DNA from: JACMNW01 sp031406155
Lineage (GTDB): Bacteria; Pseudomonadota; Alphaproteobacteria; Rhodobacterales; Rhodobacteraceae
Assembly (NCBI GenBank): GCA_031406155.1
Contig: JANOGW010000078.1
Coordinates: 1-64,000 of the forward strand
Direction of reading: 5' to 3'
Length of the DNA: 64,000 bases
Below, piece by piece: positions 1-7,516 of this stretch. Each line of letters begins with the position of its first letter. The stretch's first letter is position 1. A model generated the notes under the pieces. The model did not search any database. It worked only from the letters and a program-made list of their open reading frames with translations, and was not told where the DNA came from. Made by a program: the position numbers and the translations under genes.

Positions 1-66
1 AGTTCAGCTGCCGCATCAGCTGCCAAGAAAAAGAAGGAGACAACACACCTCTTGACCACAGCATGA
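1..66 (+). CDS. C-terminal tail of an IS21-type element ORF (partial, IstB position)
   Basis: Reading frame 1 from the window edge is open for 21 codons and stops with TGA at 64-66. The tail is Ala/Lys-rich (a run of four Lys) and ends in HLLTTA. It lies immediately before a right-end repeat structure of IS21 type, where the helper ATPase gene istB normally ends. Too little is visible to recognise IstB itself, so the identity is inferred from position. Confidence 0.4.
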   Translation, partial: SSAAASAAKKKKETTHLLTTA

Positions 67-138
67 CCCGAAATCCATAATCAGAGGTGGCTCACTTCTC
101 GGTGAAAAACCCGGCTCAGTTCTGGGTGAAAATCAACA
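67..138 (+). mobile_element. right end of an IS21-family insertion sequence
   Basis: Two tandem copies of a ~21-bp repeat (GGCTCASTTCTSGGTGAAAAW) lie at 89-109 and 113-133 with a 24-bp period, and the element ends ...AATCAACA at 138, so its tip read inward is TGTTGA. Repeated transposase-binding sites and TG/CA tips are typical of IS21-family ends. The element enters the window from the left and has inserted into the permease gene that follows. Confidence 0.7.
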
Positions 139-486
139 GCGCAGCGACAGAACGAAGAACTGCACTTCATCCGTCCAGCGGTTTGGATAGCGCGCGACGG
201 CATACGCGGCGGGCAGGCCAAGGATGATACCGATCACCACGGACGCCCCGCAGATCAGCAGCGAATTGATCAGCGCCTGCAACACACTCGGGCGACCGAG
301 CACATAAGCAATGTTGTCAAAGGTCGGAGTAAAGAAAATCCTCGGCGTGGGCGTCAGCAGATCGACATTCTGCTTGAAGGCGCTGAGCAGAGTCCAGAAC
401 ACCGGGAACAAGACGACGCCCGCCATGAGGAACAGAACCGACCGGCCAAGGATGCGGGATGCGGTCATGCTTTCAGCCTTTTCCAT
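133..486 (-). pseudogene. carbohydrate ABC transporter permease (MalG-type), 3' end removed by IS insertion
   Basis: This encodes the first ~116 residues of an inner-membrane permease of the binding-protein-dependent sugar family (PF00528 type). There is an N-terminal membrane segment (residues ~12-32, VLFLMAGVVLFPVFWTLLSA) followed by a periplasmic stretch and a second segment with GLPAAYAVARY. Family members are about 270-280 residues, so more than half is missing, including the EAA loop that contacts the ATPase. The last codon before the stop (Cys) and the TGA itself come from the IS21 tip TGTTGA. The start overlaps the upstream permease gene by 22 bp, as in an intact operon. The importer is therefore probably non-functional unless the rest lies beyond the element. 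Confidence 0.85.
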
Positions 487-1328
487 AAGACGGTGAAGAT
501 GATTATCGTGGCCAGCATCATGACGACGGCCATGCTGGAGGCGTAAGAGATTTTGCCCGCCTCGATGAACCCTTGCGAAAATGCATACATATCAAGTGTT
601 TCAGTGCTGGTGCCAGGCCCGCCGCGCGTCATCACATAGATCAGATCGAACGAGCGCAGGGACTCGATCATCTTGACGAACATCAGGCTGATCAGCGGAG
701 CCCGCAGCATCGGCAGGGTGATGTAGGCATGGATTTGCCAAGGCCTGGCGTAGTCCAGACGCGCGGCCTCGATCGGCTGCGGCGGCAGCGCCTCGAGCAG
801 TTTCAACACGATCACGGCAAAGAAAAAGCCCCATTGCCATAGGTCGACGAAGGCTACTGCGAACAGGGCAGCGTTTGGGCTGGACAACATATCCAGCGGA
901 TGACCCGTCAGGGCTCGGTAGGGATAGGTGATCACGCCATACAGCGGATGAAACGCGAATTTCCAGACGAAGGCGGCACAGACTCGCGGCAGCAGGACGG
1001 GGATCAGGAAGATCAGGCACAGGGCGTTGCGCAGGCGCGTTGCGGCCACCTCGAACATCAGCACGCCCAGACCGATAGCCATGATCATCGTCGCACTGAC
1101 GGTGATCACTTCCCATTTCGCCGACACCCACAGGGCATTCAGGAAACGGCGGTCGCCGAACATCTCTATGTAATTCTGAAAGCCGATGTAGCCTGCGTCG
1201 GGGTTGCTGAGCGTGCGGCCCTGCAAACTGATGTTGATCGCGTAAAACGTCGGCACAAGCGCCAGAACCAACAGGATCGCCATGGTTGGCAACAAAAACA
1301 CGAAGGGCAAGGATTGCCTGCGTTGCAT
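465..1328 (-). CDS. carbohydrate ABC transporter permease (MalF/UgpA type)
   Basis: A 287-residue inner-membrane permease of a CUT1-type sugar importer. It starts with a hydrophobic segment (FVFLLPTMAILLVLALVPTFYA) and has about six membrane spans. The conserved cytoplasmic EAA-type loop is visible as EAARLDYARPWQIHAYITLPML (about residues 186-207). Length matches the family. An AGGGAGAAAG-like ribosome site precedes the ATG. It lies 89 bp after the solute-binding protein gene and overlaps the truncated second permease, so the three genes form one transcription unit read leftwards. No ATP-binding subunit is seen in the window; it would have followed the broken permease or be shared. Confidence 0.9.
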   Translation of the reverse strand: MQRRQSLPFVFLLPTMAILLVLALVPTFYAINISLQGRTLSNPDAGYIGFQNYIEMFGDRRFLNALWVSAKWEVITVSATMIMAIGLGVLMFEVAATRLRNALCLIFLIPVLLPRVCAAFVWKFAFHPLYGVITYPYRALTGHPLDMLSSPNAALFAVAFVDLWQWGFFFAVIVLKLLEALPPQPIEAARLDYARPWQIHAYITLPMLRAPLISLMFVKMIESLRSFDLIYVMTRGGPGTSTETLDMYAFSQGFIEAGKISYASSMAVVMMLATIIIFTVLWKRLKA

Positions 1329-1417
1329 CGCTTTCTCCCGTTTCGATGAGTATCATGGAATGCAGCCCCCTAAACCGGGGGCTGCATCCGCTTTGGCAAA
1401 TGGTCCGGGAGGGAAAC

Positions 1418-2689
1418 CTAGTTTGCTACCAGCTTTTCGGCAAAGACGTTTAGCTCGTCGAGACCCGCCTGAACATCGGTGCGCTGGCCAGAGATCAGCT
1501 CTTCCAGGATGATGCCCCACTGGTTGCCCAATTCTGGCCAGCGTGCATCCTGCCAGAAGTTGACAGCGGTGTGGCTGGCCGTCGCCGCCAGCGCCTCAGG
1601 CAAGGCTGTGCCGAAGGTCGCGGAGAATTCCGGGCTGCCGATCACACTGTTGCGGTTCAACTCACCTGACTGGCCCGCAGCAAGTCTGCGCATTTCCTGC
1701 TCTTTCGATGTCGCCCAGGCCGCCCACAGCCCGGCACAATCCAGCGCCGCCTTGTCCGGGTTGGCCTTGGTGCCGATGGCGAACCCGTGGGCAAAACCGC
1801 CCCCGGTCAGTGGCGAAGGTGGCGGCAGGAAGCCGACCTTGTCCACCACTTGGCTGGCTTTCGGATCCAGCGTGATCCCGGCCAGCGGTGCGGATTCGAT
1901 GATGATCGCGACCTGCCCTGACAGGAACGCGCCTGTATCCTCGTCCCAGCTTCCGGTCTGCGTGCCGGGGGGCGAGAATTTGAACAACTCCAGATAAGTA
2001 TTGGTTGCGTCCACGGCCGCCTGGCTGTTGAACGCGGGCTTGCCATCGACGAACCATTCACCACCCATGCCCTTGAAATAGGGCATCCAGCGCCAGACGT
2101 TGTCACCCGAGCCGCGCTTGCCGCGCAAGGCGATGCCGTAAATCCCTGCATCTGGGTTGTGCAGTTTTGCCACGGCGGCCTTCAATTCGTCCAAGGTCGT
2201 GGGCGGCGCAATTCCAGCCGCCTCCAAAAGATCCTTGCGGTAGACCATGATGTCGCCGCCGCCGAGGACGGGGGCAAACCAAATCTTGCCGTCATAGGTG
2301 GCCGTCGCCTGGCGGCCCGCGTCAAAATCAGCATAGTCGTATTCTGCGGGGTAGTGGTCCATCAGCGGCGCGATCCAGCCCGACGACGCGAAGAGGGCGA
2401 TATTGGCTTCATCGACATAGTAGACGTTGTAATTTCCAGTGGTCGAGGCATCTGCCTGCGACTTCGACCGCCGGTCGCCTTCGTTCAGATAGTCGATCTG
2501 AAAGCCTGCGCCCGACAACTCCTTGAACTCGTCGTTGTACGTTTCTAACAAGGTCAGGCCATCGCGCGGCTGCGCCAGCACCTTGACGGTGTCCTTGCAC
2601 ATCGCACCTTCCGCCATCGCCATGCCGGTCGTCATCGCAATCAATACGATTGCGGTCGAGGCTACACGCCCCGTTAGGGTGTTCTTCAT
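1418..2689 (-). CDS. extracellular solute-binding protein of a sugar ABC importer (family 1)
   Basis: A 423-residue periplasmic binding protein. The N-terminus is a Sec signal peptide (basic MKNTLTGR, then a hydrophobic stretch ending AMA) and the mature part has the SBP_bac_1 pattern: YNDEFKELSG, then TTGNYNVYYVDEANIALFASSGWIAPL, and a Gly-rich hinge region GGGDIMVYRKDLLEAAGI. It would capture a sugar or polyol and deliver it to the permeases encoded downstream. AGGAATCTGAC precedes the ATG. The divergent AraC-type gene begins 168 bp away and probably controls this operon. The ligand cannot be told from the sequence. Confidence 0.9.
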   Translation of the reverse strand: MKNTLTGRVASTAIVLIAMTTGMAMAEGAMCKDTVKVLAQPRDGLTLLETYNDEFKELSGAGFQIDYLNEGDRRSKSQADASTTGNYNVYYVDEANIALFASSGWIAPLMDHYPAEYDYADFDAGRQATATYDGKIWFAPVLGGGDIMVYRKDLLEAAGIAPPTTLDELKAAVAKLHNPDAGIYGIALRGKRGSGDNVWRWMPYFKGMGGEWFVDGKPAFNSQAAVDATNTYLELFKFSPPGTQTGSWDEDTGAFLSGQVAIIIESAPLAGITLDPKASQVVDKVGFLPPPSPLTGGGFAHGFAIGTKANPDKAALDCAGLWAAWATSKEQEMRRLAAGQSGELNRNSVIGSPEFSATFGTALPEALAATASHTAVNFWQDARWPELGNQWGIILEELISGQRTDVQAGLDELNVFAEKLVAN

Positions 2690-2856
2690 GTCAGATTCCT
2701 CCCATGGGTGGTGACCGTGGCAATCTCCCGTCGCCGCAGATCATGGGATCAATGTGCATGCTGCGCTCTTGTGCCACTAGCAGCACCGATGCACTGAATC
2801 TATACTTTCTTGCGTCAAAGCCTAGAGTGCCCGGAAGCAGACAAAGGAAGCAAACG

Positions 2857-3771
2857 ATGGAGTCCGCAATTGTCAGCCAGGGGTTCAATCAGGAAACCGC
2901 CCATTTTGAACACGTTACTATTCCGCCCGGGCACAGCTTTCTGTGGCGCATGGACGACTACCCATGGCGACGCACGGTATGGAACTATCACCCGGAGCTT
3001 GAGATTCACCTGATCCGGCATTCCTCTGGATTGGCATATGTCGGTGACCACATCGGGGGATTTGATGCCGGACAGTTGATTCTGGTCGGTAGCAACTTGC
3101 CGCACAACTGGATCACCCCCTTAATCGGCGATCAAACCCTGCGCGACCGCGACATCGTTGTGCAATTCGATGCGGACCGCCTGCGCGATGCCGCAGCCGG
3201 ATTTCCCGAACTTGCTGACCTGAACGATCTGTTTCAGCGGGCGGTCTATGGATTGGAGTTCACCGGAGATGTCGCCGTGAAGTGTGCAGCAATGCTGGAA
3301 CAGATGGGCCAAGCCAACGGCCTTGTGGCCCTATGCATGCTTTTGACCCTTCTGGCAGACCTTGCTTCGGCAAAAGAGTATCGAAAGCTTGCTTCCCAAC
3401 AGTTTGCAGATCAGTTTCGCCCGGGATCGGAAAACGAACGGGCGCGTTTGCAACGGGCCCTCGATCACATCCAGAAAACCTTCCTGGACGGGCCTGCCTG
3501 CGCGGATATCGCGGCGGTTGTGGACATGTCGGAAAGCGCTTTCTCTCGCTTCTTCAAGGCCCGCACGGGCAATACATTTTCGGACCACGTCAGTTCACTC
3601 CGCATTTGGACTGCCCGAAAGATGCTCGCGGAGACCGAGACGCCGATCACCGACGTCTGTTACGAGGCTGGTTTCAAAAACATTTCGAACTTCAACCGTA
3701 CATTTCTGCGCGCCGCTGGGATGTCGCCGTCGCAATATCGAAAGGCGATGCGTGAGCGAAGCATTCCGTGA
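2857..3771 (+). CDS. AraC-family transcriptional regulator
   Basis: A 304-residue regulator with an N-terminal cupin-like ligand domain (PPGHSFLWRMDDYPW... HPELEIHLI... GGFDAGQLILVGSNLPHNW, residues ~15-95) and a C-terminal AraC DNA-binding domain with two helix-turn-helices (CADIAAVVDMSESAFSRFFKARTG and ITDVCYEAGFKNISNFNRTFLRAAGMSPSQYR). The open frame begins further upstream, but the ATG at 2857 is preceded by AAAGGAAG and gives the normal length. It is divergent from the sugar importer operon, the usual arrangement for a local activator. Eight bases after its stop a mobile-element-like repeat begins, so the gene appears intact but sits at a rearrangement boundary. Confidence 0.9.
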   Translation: MESAIVSQGFNQETAHFEHVTIPPGHSFLWRMDDYPWRRTVWNYHPELEIHLIRHSSGLAYVGDHIGGFDAGQLILVGSNLPHNWITPLIGDQTLRDRDIVVQFDADRLRDAAAGFPELADLNDLFQRAVYGLEFTGDVAVKCAAMLEQMGQANGLVALCMLLTLLADLASAKEYRKLASQQFADQFRPGSENERARLQRALDHIQKTFLDGPACADIAAVVDMSESAFSRFFKARTGNTFSDHVSSLRIWTARKMLAETETPITDVCYEAGFKNISNFNRTFLRAAGMSPSQYRKAMRERSIP

Positions 3772-3778
3772 TGGGTGG

Positions 3779-3836
3779 TGTCAGACAAATGCGAACTTGT
3801 CTCGGTACTGTCAGACGAATGCGAACCAGTCTCCGT
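3779..3836. repeat. two tandem 30-bp-spaced repeats, probable IS terminus
   Basis: TGTCAGACAAATGCGAAC at 3779 and TGTCAGACGAATGCGAAC at 3809 repeat with an exact 30-bp period. A TG start and tandem subterminal copies resemble transposase-binding repeats at insertion-sequence ends. No matching transposase gene remains beside them; the adjacent IS30 fragment has a different type of end. Confidence 0.5.
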
Positions 3837-3841
3837 TTCCC

Positions 3842-4237
3842 CTACCCCGCTTTGGCATCGGGCTTGGGCCGACAGGTGTGATCCAGCGCCCGTTCATCAG
3901 CCCGAGTGGCGCGATACGCGCGGCGCCCGCCGTTCCTGGCAACTTCGCGGCTGATCGTGGAAACTGCGCGCCCCAGATCGCGGCCAAGCTGCCTGAAAGA
4001 TTGCTCGGAAACGAGACCGCGCGAGATCTCCTCCCGCTCGATCAGGCTGAGGGACCCGGGTTTGCGTGACCGGGGCACTGGCGCAAAACCTCCCTTCGCC
4101 GCCACAACACCAAACACCGAGGCCGCATGCTTGCCCAAGGCCCGCCCTATAACACTCAGCGTCTCCCCAGCCTTCCAGCGGCGCCAGAGTTCAGCCTTCT
4201 GTTCATCCGACAAGGTTGGGCGACCGGTTCGTGCCAT
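3842..4237 (-). pseudogene. IS30-family transposase, N-terminal fragment
   Basis: This frame codes for ~131 residues starting MARTGRPTLSDEQKAELWRRWKAG and containing the IS30 N-terminal helix-turn-helix regions (LSVIGRALGKHAASVF and QSFRQLGRDLGRAVSTISREVARNGG, followed by YRATRADERA). IS30 transposases are around 320-390 residues with a C-terminal DDE domain, which is absent here. The frame stops where the tandem repeats begin. I chose the internal ATG at 4237 because the family begins with this motif; a longer upstream frame reads through the IS end. Confidence 0.75.
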
Positions 4238-4300
4238 CGTGGATCCTTTCAGAACATCCAAAATCAAAGATGTTGCGCTGACCGGCTGAACCCACCGCGA
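4238..4300 (-). mobile_element. left terminal region of the IS30-type element
   Basis: On the minus strand the sequence reads GGTTCAGCCGGTCAGCGCAACAT, resembling the IS30-group left inverted repeat (TTCAATTGGTCAACGCAACA as I recall it). It ends near 4300, where an IS3-type reading frame begins abruptly. The element boundary is estimated by eye. Confidence 0.5.
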
Positions 4301-4571
4301 TGTTCTTCGCGGCTCAAAAGCCGTCAAGTTTCAATGTATTGCCGAGTATCGCGGCAGTCTGCCCCGCAGCCATCTGTGCCGCCTGATGGGGGTGACGGAG
4401 CGGGGCTTCAGGGCTTGGAAGCATCGACCACCGTCGCATCGACAACGGCGCGACATGGTGCTCTTGGCCCACATCCGCGATCAGCACCGCCTGAGCCTTG
4501 GCAGCTACGGCAGACCTCGCATAGCAACACCGTCGGTCCTGCGTTGGTTGCCAGACAGTTTTTGGCAGTAG
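4301..4571 (+). pseudogene. IS3-family transposase OrfB fragment
   Basis: An open frame runs through GSKAVKFQCIAEYRGSLPRS, then CRLMGVTERGFRAWKHRPPS, then RRDMVLLAHIRDQHRLSLGSYGRPRI, and stops with TAG at 4569-4571. This is the characteristic N-terminal region of IS3-family OrfB (AxxxCRxLGVSRSGYYAWxxRPPS ... IHxxSRGTYGxPRI). The whole DDE integrase core is missing and the final ~15 residues are unrelated. It abuts the IS30 left end, so one element has been inserted into or recombined with the other. Confidence 0.75.
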
Positions 4572-4619
4572 GCCTACACAAACGAAGACTGCCTGTTTTT
4601 CGGAATTTATCGTGAACGG

Positions 4620-4644
4620 GGAACGCAACGGGATCCAAAGCGTT
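4620..4644 (+). promoter_or_regulatory. EcfG-type (general stress) promoter of the PRC-barrel gene
   Basis: GGAAC at 4620-4624 and CGTT at 4641-4644 are separated by exactly 16 bp, matching the GGAAC-N16/17-CGTT consensus of alphaproteobacterial EcfG sigma factors. It lies 48 bp before the ATG of the PRC-barrel gene, allowing a start site near 4652. Confidence 0.7.
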
Positions 4645-4692
4645 GACTGCGCGAGCCCGATGCTCTTGTCTAAACACAAGGAAAATAACCAA

Positions 4693-4989
4693 ATGGATCA
4701 CTCAACACACGCAGTTCTGGCCGACAGTGAACTCAATGAAGGCAACCTGCTCAACGCCGTCGTCTACGGGGCGGCGGACGAGAAAATCGGTACGGTGTCA
4801 CATGTACACGGAATGGGTCCAACCACTCAGGTAATCGTCGATGTTGGCGGCTTCCTCGGCATTGGGGCCAAATCGGTCTCCCTGTCGACCAGCCAGTTGA
4901 CGTTCATGCGCGACGGTGAGGGCGAAGTGCATGCAACCACTGCATGGACCAAGGAGCAGGTCAAAGAACTTCCAGAACACCACCACTAA
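4693..4989 (+). CDS. small PRC-barrel domain protein
   Basis: A 98-residue protein whose central part (NLLNAVVYGAADEKIGTVSHVHGM...QVIVDVGGFLGIGAKSVSLSTSQLTFMRD) is a PRC-barrel: a GxxVYDxxGEKIG-like strand pair followed by the typical VxVGGFLGIGxKxVxL core. It ends in a His-rich HHH tail. There is no signal peptide. The ATG at 4693 was chosen over an upstream in-frame ATG because CAAGGA precedes it and the domain starts right after. Such small PRC-barrel proteins are common members of alphaproteobacterial stress regulons, and a perfect EcfG-type promoter lies upstream. Exact molecular role unknown. Confidence 0.85.
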   Translation: MDHSTHAVLADSELNEGNLLNAVVYGAADEKIGTVSHVHGMGPTTQVIVDVGGFLGIGAKSVSLSTSQLTFMRDGEGEVHATTAWTKEQVKELPEHHH

Positions 4990-5242
4990 CGCCGAACAGT
5001 CTCACGCAGCCCGCGGTTGGCTACATCAAGGCCGGCGACAGGCGTCGCCGGTCAGCCATGGCTAGAATGTCGGTAAATTTTGCCGAAGGCCATTCTCGTC
5101 GGGATAACCGTGGCTTTCTCGGATGCGAATGGCGCTGTTGGCGCCCTGCGAGCGCGTAACGAGAAGCCCAGTTTCAAGTGTGATGCTGGTGCTGGCGATA
5201 ACGAAAAATGCGGCTGTAAGGTCATTCACATTGGAAGAACGC
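4990..5242. other. intergenic region without a supported gene
   Basis: These 253 bp separate the PRC-barrel gene from the flavodoxin-fold gene. A minus-strand frame through it looks faintly protein-like but matches nothing I recognise. I see no GGAAC-N16-CGTT promoter and no terminator with a T-run. Confidence 0.4.
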
Positions 5243-6343
5243 ATGCCTCCTTCATCAAGTTCAGACACTGCCATCGAACCGCGCGAAGGCATGCCCAGCC
5301 CGCAACTGGGCGAGGATGAGTTTAAACAACGCTACAGCACTCAGTTTTTCGATCCGGCCTTCCGCGCTGTTCAACAAGAGTTGAACAAAGTCGTGGATGT
5401 TGCCTGGCAAGCCTATGACAAATCTCGCAAAAGTCCGGTCAATCAAAAGGCCGGTCCGGGCTTTTCCAATGCGGCATATGATCTTTCGGTTGATTGGATT
5501 GCCGCCCACGAGGCTGTCGGGGCCGCACAATTGCGCCATGACGACAAAAAACAGATGCCCCGCATTTTGCTGATCAACGGATCGTCGCGCAGCGAACATA
5601 CCTGCCCTGGCGAGATGTCAAAAAGCTTTCGGCTGATCGAAATTGCGCAGGAGGTGATTGAAACGGAATTCAAGGTGAAGGTCGATATCCTTGATCTGTC
5701 ACGGCTGGCGTCCGAATATGGCCGGAACATTCACCCCTGCAAGGCGTGCTTTTCTACAGCGGCCCCGCTGTGTCACTGGCCCTGCTCGTGCTACCCAAAT
5801 CACGCGATGGGACAGACGCAGGACTGGATGAACGACATCTATCCGCTGTGGGTCGCAGCCCACGGGGTAATGATCGTAACGCCGGTTAACTGGTATCAGG
5901 TCACTTCGCCGATCAAGTTGATGATGGACCGGCTGGTCTGCGCTGACGGTGGCAATCCCGATCCGACGCTGACCGATGGCAAAGATGCGGCTTTGGCCAA
6001 AAAGATCGAGTTGGCAGGCTGGGACTATCCGCGCCATCTGGCGGGCCGGGCGTTTTCCGTGGTGGTGCATGGCGATGTTGCGGGCGTCGAGAACGTGCGC
6101 CGGTCACTTTCGGATTGGCTGAAATTCATGAAGCTGGTCCCGGCCGGGCAAAGCGCCGAAGTTGATCGCTACATCGGCTACTGGCAACCTTATGCAACCA
6201 GCCATGCCGCGCTGGATGCGGACAAGGAGATCCAGGAAGAGGTTCGCAACGCGGCGCGCGCGCTGGCAGAAGCAGTTATCGAAGACCGCAAGGGGCGGAT
6301 GATAACGGCTGGCGCTGAATTGGTTGATCCGAGGCGGAAATAG
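5243..6343 (+). CDS. flavodoxin-fold NAD(P)H-dependent oxidoreductase (NADPH-dependent FMN reductase family)
   Basis: A 366-residue protein. Residues ~1-100 are a helical N-terminal extension (FKQRYSTQFFDPAFRAVQQELNKVVDVAWQAYD). From ~105 the flavodoxin-like fold begins with RILLINGSSRSEHTCPGEMSKSFRLI, whose GSSR...S loop binds FMN phosphate, then DILDLSRL and later VMIVTPVNWYQVTSPIKLMMDRL, the classic PxY/W...SPxLKxxxDR motif. Unusual is a Cys cluster right after the second strand (HPCKACFSTAAPLCHWPCSCYP), with five cysteines in about 20 residues, which could bind metal or an Fe-S centre. TTGGAAGAA precedes the chosen ATG at 5243. It stands alone within the stress island. Confidence 0.8.
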   Translation: MPPSSSSDTAIEPREGMPSPQLGEDEFKQRYSTQFFDPAFRAVQQELNKVVDVAWQAYDKSRKSPVNQKAGPGFSNAAYDLSVDWIAAHEAVGAAQLRHDDKKQMPRILLINGSSRSEHTCPGEMSKSFRLIEIAQEVIETEFKVKVDILDLSRLASEYGRNIHPCKACFSTAAPLCHWPCSCYPNHAMGQTQDWMNDIYPLWVAAHGVMIVTPVNWYQVTSPIKLMMDRLVCADGGNPDPTLTDGKDAALAKKIELAGWDYPRHLAGRAFSVVVHGDVAGVENVRRSLSDWLKFMKLVPAGQSAEVDRYIGYWQPYATSHAALDADKEIQEEVRNAARALAEAVIEDRKGRMITAGAELVDPRRK

Positions 6344-6611
6344 GGGCCAGCGTGCGGCAATTGCCAACTGATGCCGAAGATGGTCATGGGTTAGGGTTCA
6401 TGCAAGCCTGAAACCCAGGTGGAGCAGACGACATGCCGACGGGATAAAGGCTCGACTACCGATGCGTTGGTCAGGGCAGGAAATCAGAAAAACCACTCTG
6501 TTCCTTGTGCCGTCAGGTCTGATTGACAGGCCCGCCGTCTGCTTCCCTTAGTAAACGCAATTGCAGTCAAAGGGTTCCGCTTGCAATTTTACATCTGGAT
6601 TTCCTTGATGG
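6344..6611. other. intergenic region without a supported gene
   Basis: About 270 bp between the flavodoxin-fold gene and the hairpin downstream of the CHRD gene. No reading frame with coding character, RNA gene or repeat is recognised. Confidence 0.4.
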
Positions 6612-6645
6612 CCCGCACGCGCTGCTGAAAAGCAGCGCGTGCGGG
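6612..6645 (-). terminator. perfect 15-bp hairpin after the CHRD gene
   Basis: CCCGCACGCGCTGCT (6612-6626) and its exact complement (6631-6645) enclose a GAAA loop. Read on the minus strand it begins 12 bp after the CHRD stop codon. It lacks a strong U-tract, so it may be a 3'-stabilising stem as well as a terminator. Confidence 0.6.
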
Positions 6646-6656
6646 ATTGCCGATCG

Positions 6657-7088
6657 CTATTGCATCAATGCAAGTTGGCCACGAACTTCGCCATCGGGGA
6701 ACTTTTCCGTATGGACGTTGAAGTAATACATGCCCGCCATCAATTCGGCGACCTGTGCATCGGTGATCGCGGCAGAGCCTTCCATCGTTTCACCGGTCGT
6801 GTCGATAACGGGTCCTGCGGCTTCTGTTGCGGTTGCGGGACCATGAATATGCGCCGCTGTCATGTCGCCGCTCAAACCTTCGTGGGTGTAGACCCAAGTC
6901 ACGGTTTTCGCCTCGGTATCAAGCGTGACTTCGGCGGTGCCCGTCGCCGCACTGTCGTTTGGTGGCACCTCGGCGGCACCGGTCATTTCGGTGGTAAACT
7001 TCATCATTTCGGCTTGGGCTGTAGCGGCTGAGAACATCATGCTGACAGCCAGCGCGGCAACAACACCTGAGTTTTGGATACGGATCAT
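6657..7088 (-). CDS. secreted CHRD-domain protein
   Basis: A 143-residue protein with a signal peptide (MIRIQNSGVVAALAVSMMFS, cleavage after AQA) followed by one CHRD domain spanning nearly the whole mature part: FTTEMTGAAEVPPNDSAATGTAEVTLD, VTWVYTHEGLSGDMTAAHIHGPAT, and the terminal YYFNVHTEKFPDGEVRGQL. The AHIHGPA and YxNVHTxxxPxGEIRGQ motifs are diagnostic. CHRD domains occur in chordin and in many secreted bacterial proteins of unknown function. The gene has its own EcfG-type promoter and ends at a strong hairpin, so it is probably monocistronic and stress-induced. Confidence 0.9.
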   Translation of the reverse strand: MIRIQNSGVVAALAVSMMFSAATAQAEMMKFTTEMTGAAEVPPNDSAATGTAEVTLDTEAKTVTWVYTHEGLSGDMTAAHIHGPATATEAAGPVIDTTGETMEGSAAITDAQVAELMAGMYYFNVHTEKFPDGEVRGQLALMQ

Positions 7089-7133
7089 GGCGAACGTTTC
7101 CTATAAAACCGGGGCAATGTTGCCCCTACCCGC

Positions 7134-7158
7134 AACGCTTCGTCGATCAATTGGTTCC
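7134..7158 (-). promoter_or_regulatory. EcfG-type promoter of the CHRD gene
   Basis: On the minus strand GGAAC (7158-7154) is followed after exactly 16 bp by CGTT (7137-7134). This is 46 bp before the CHRD start codon, a spacing like that of the PRC-barrel gene promoter. Confidence 0.7.
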
Positions 7159-7516
7159 AAGATCGAACCCGCGCCGACCGGATCGCAGGCAGAATGCCGC
7201 GCAGTCCATCGGCCGATTGTCAAAGTCTTCCTGTCGAAAATGAAGTCCCAACCGCACACAATGGGGCCGTAAGGGTCCGGTACTGCCCAAGCGTTTCACC
7301 CATTCTGCGTGACTTGATTATCGGGCCTTGACCGAAATGACAGCGCGCTGTTATCGCGAAAACCCGCTTTGCCGCCAGCGCTCAATTTACTGTTCTGGGA
7401 AGACCGTCGAAGATAGTCGACTCTGGGCGTGAATGTGCTTACCCAAAGAGACCGACAATAAAATGCGAGCCCGAACCTAAGCCAACACACAGCCAAGAAA
7501 AAGGTGCGACTCCGCG
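7159..7516. other. intergenic region between CHRD and the hybrid kinase gene
   Basis: About 358 bp. Apart from the CHRD promoter at its left border I see no gene, no RNA and no clear EcfG-type site facing the kinase gene. GAAAAAGGTGCGACTCCGCG just before 7517 contains a weak ribosome site. Confidence 0.4.

Noticed and set aside
5062..5292. minus-strand frame with a faintly protein-like stretch (TAAFFVIASTSITLETGLLVTRS)
   Set aside because: It overlaps the start of the flavodoxin-fold gene, has no ribosome site and I do not recognise a family.
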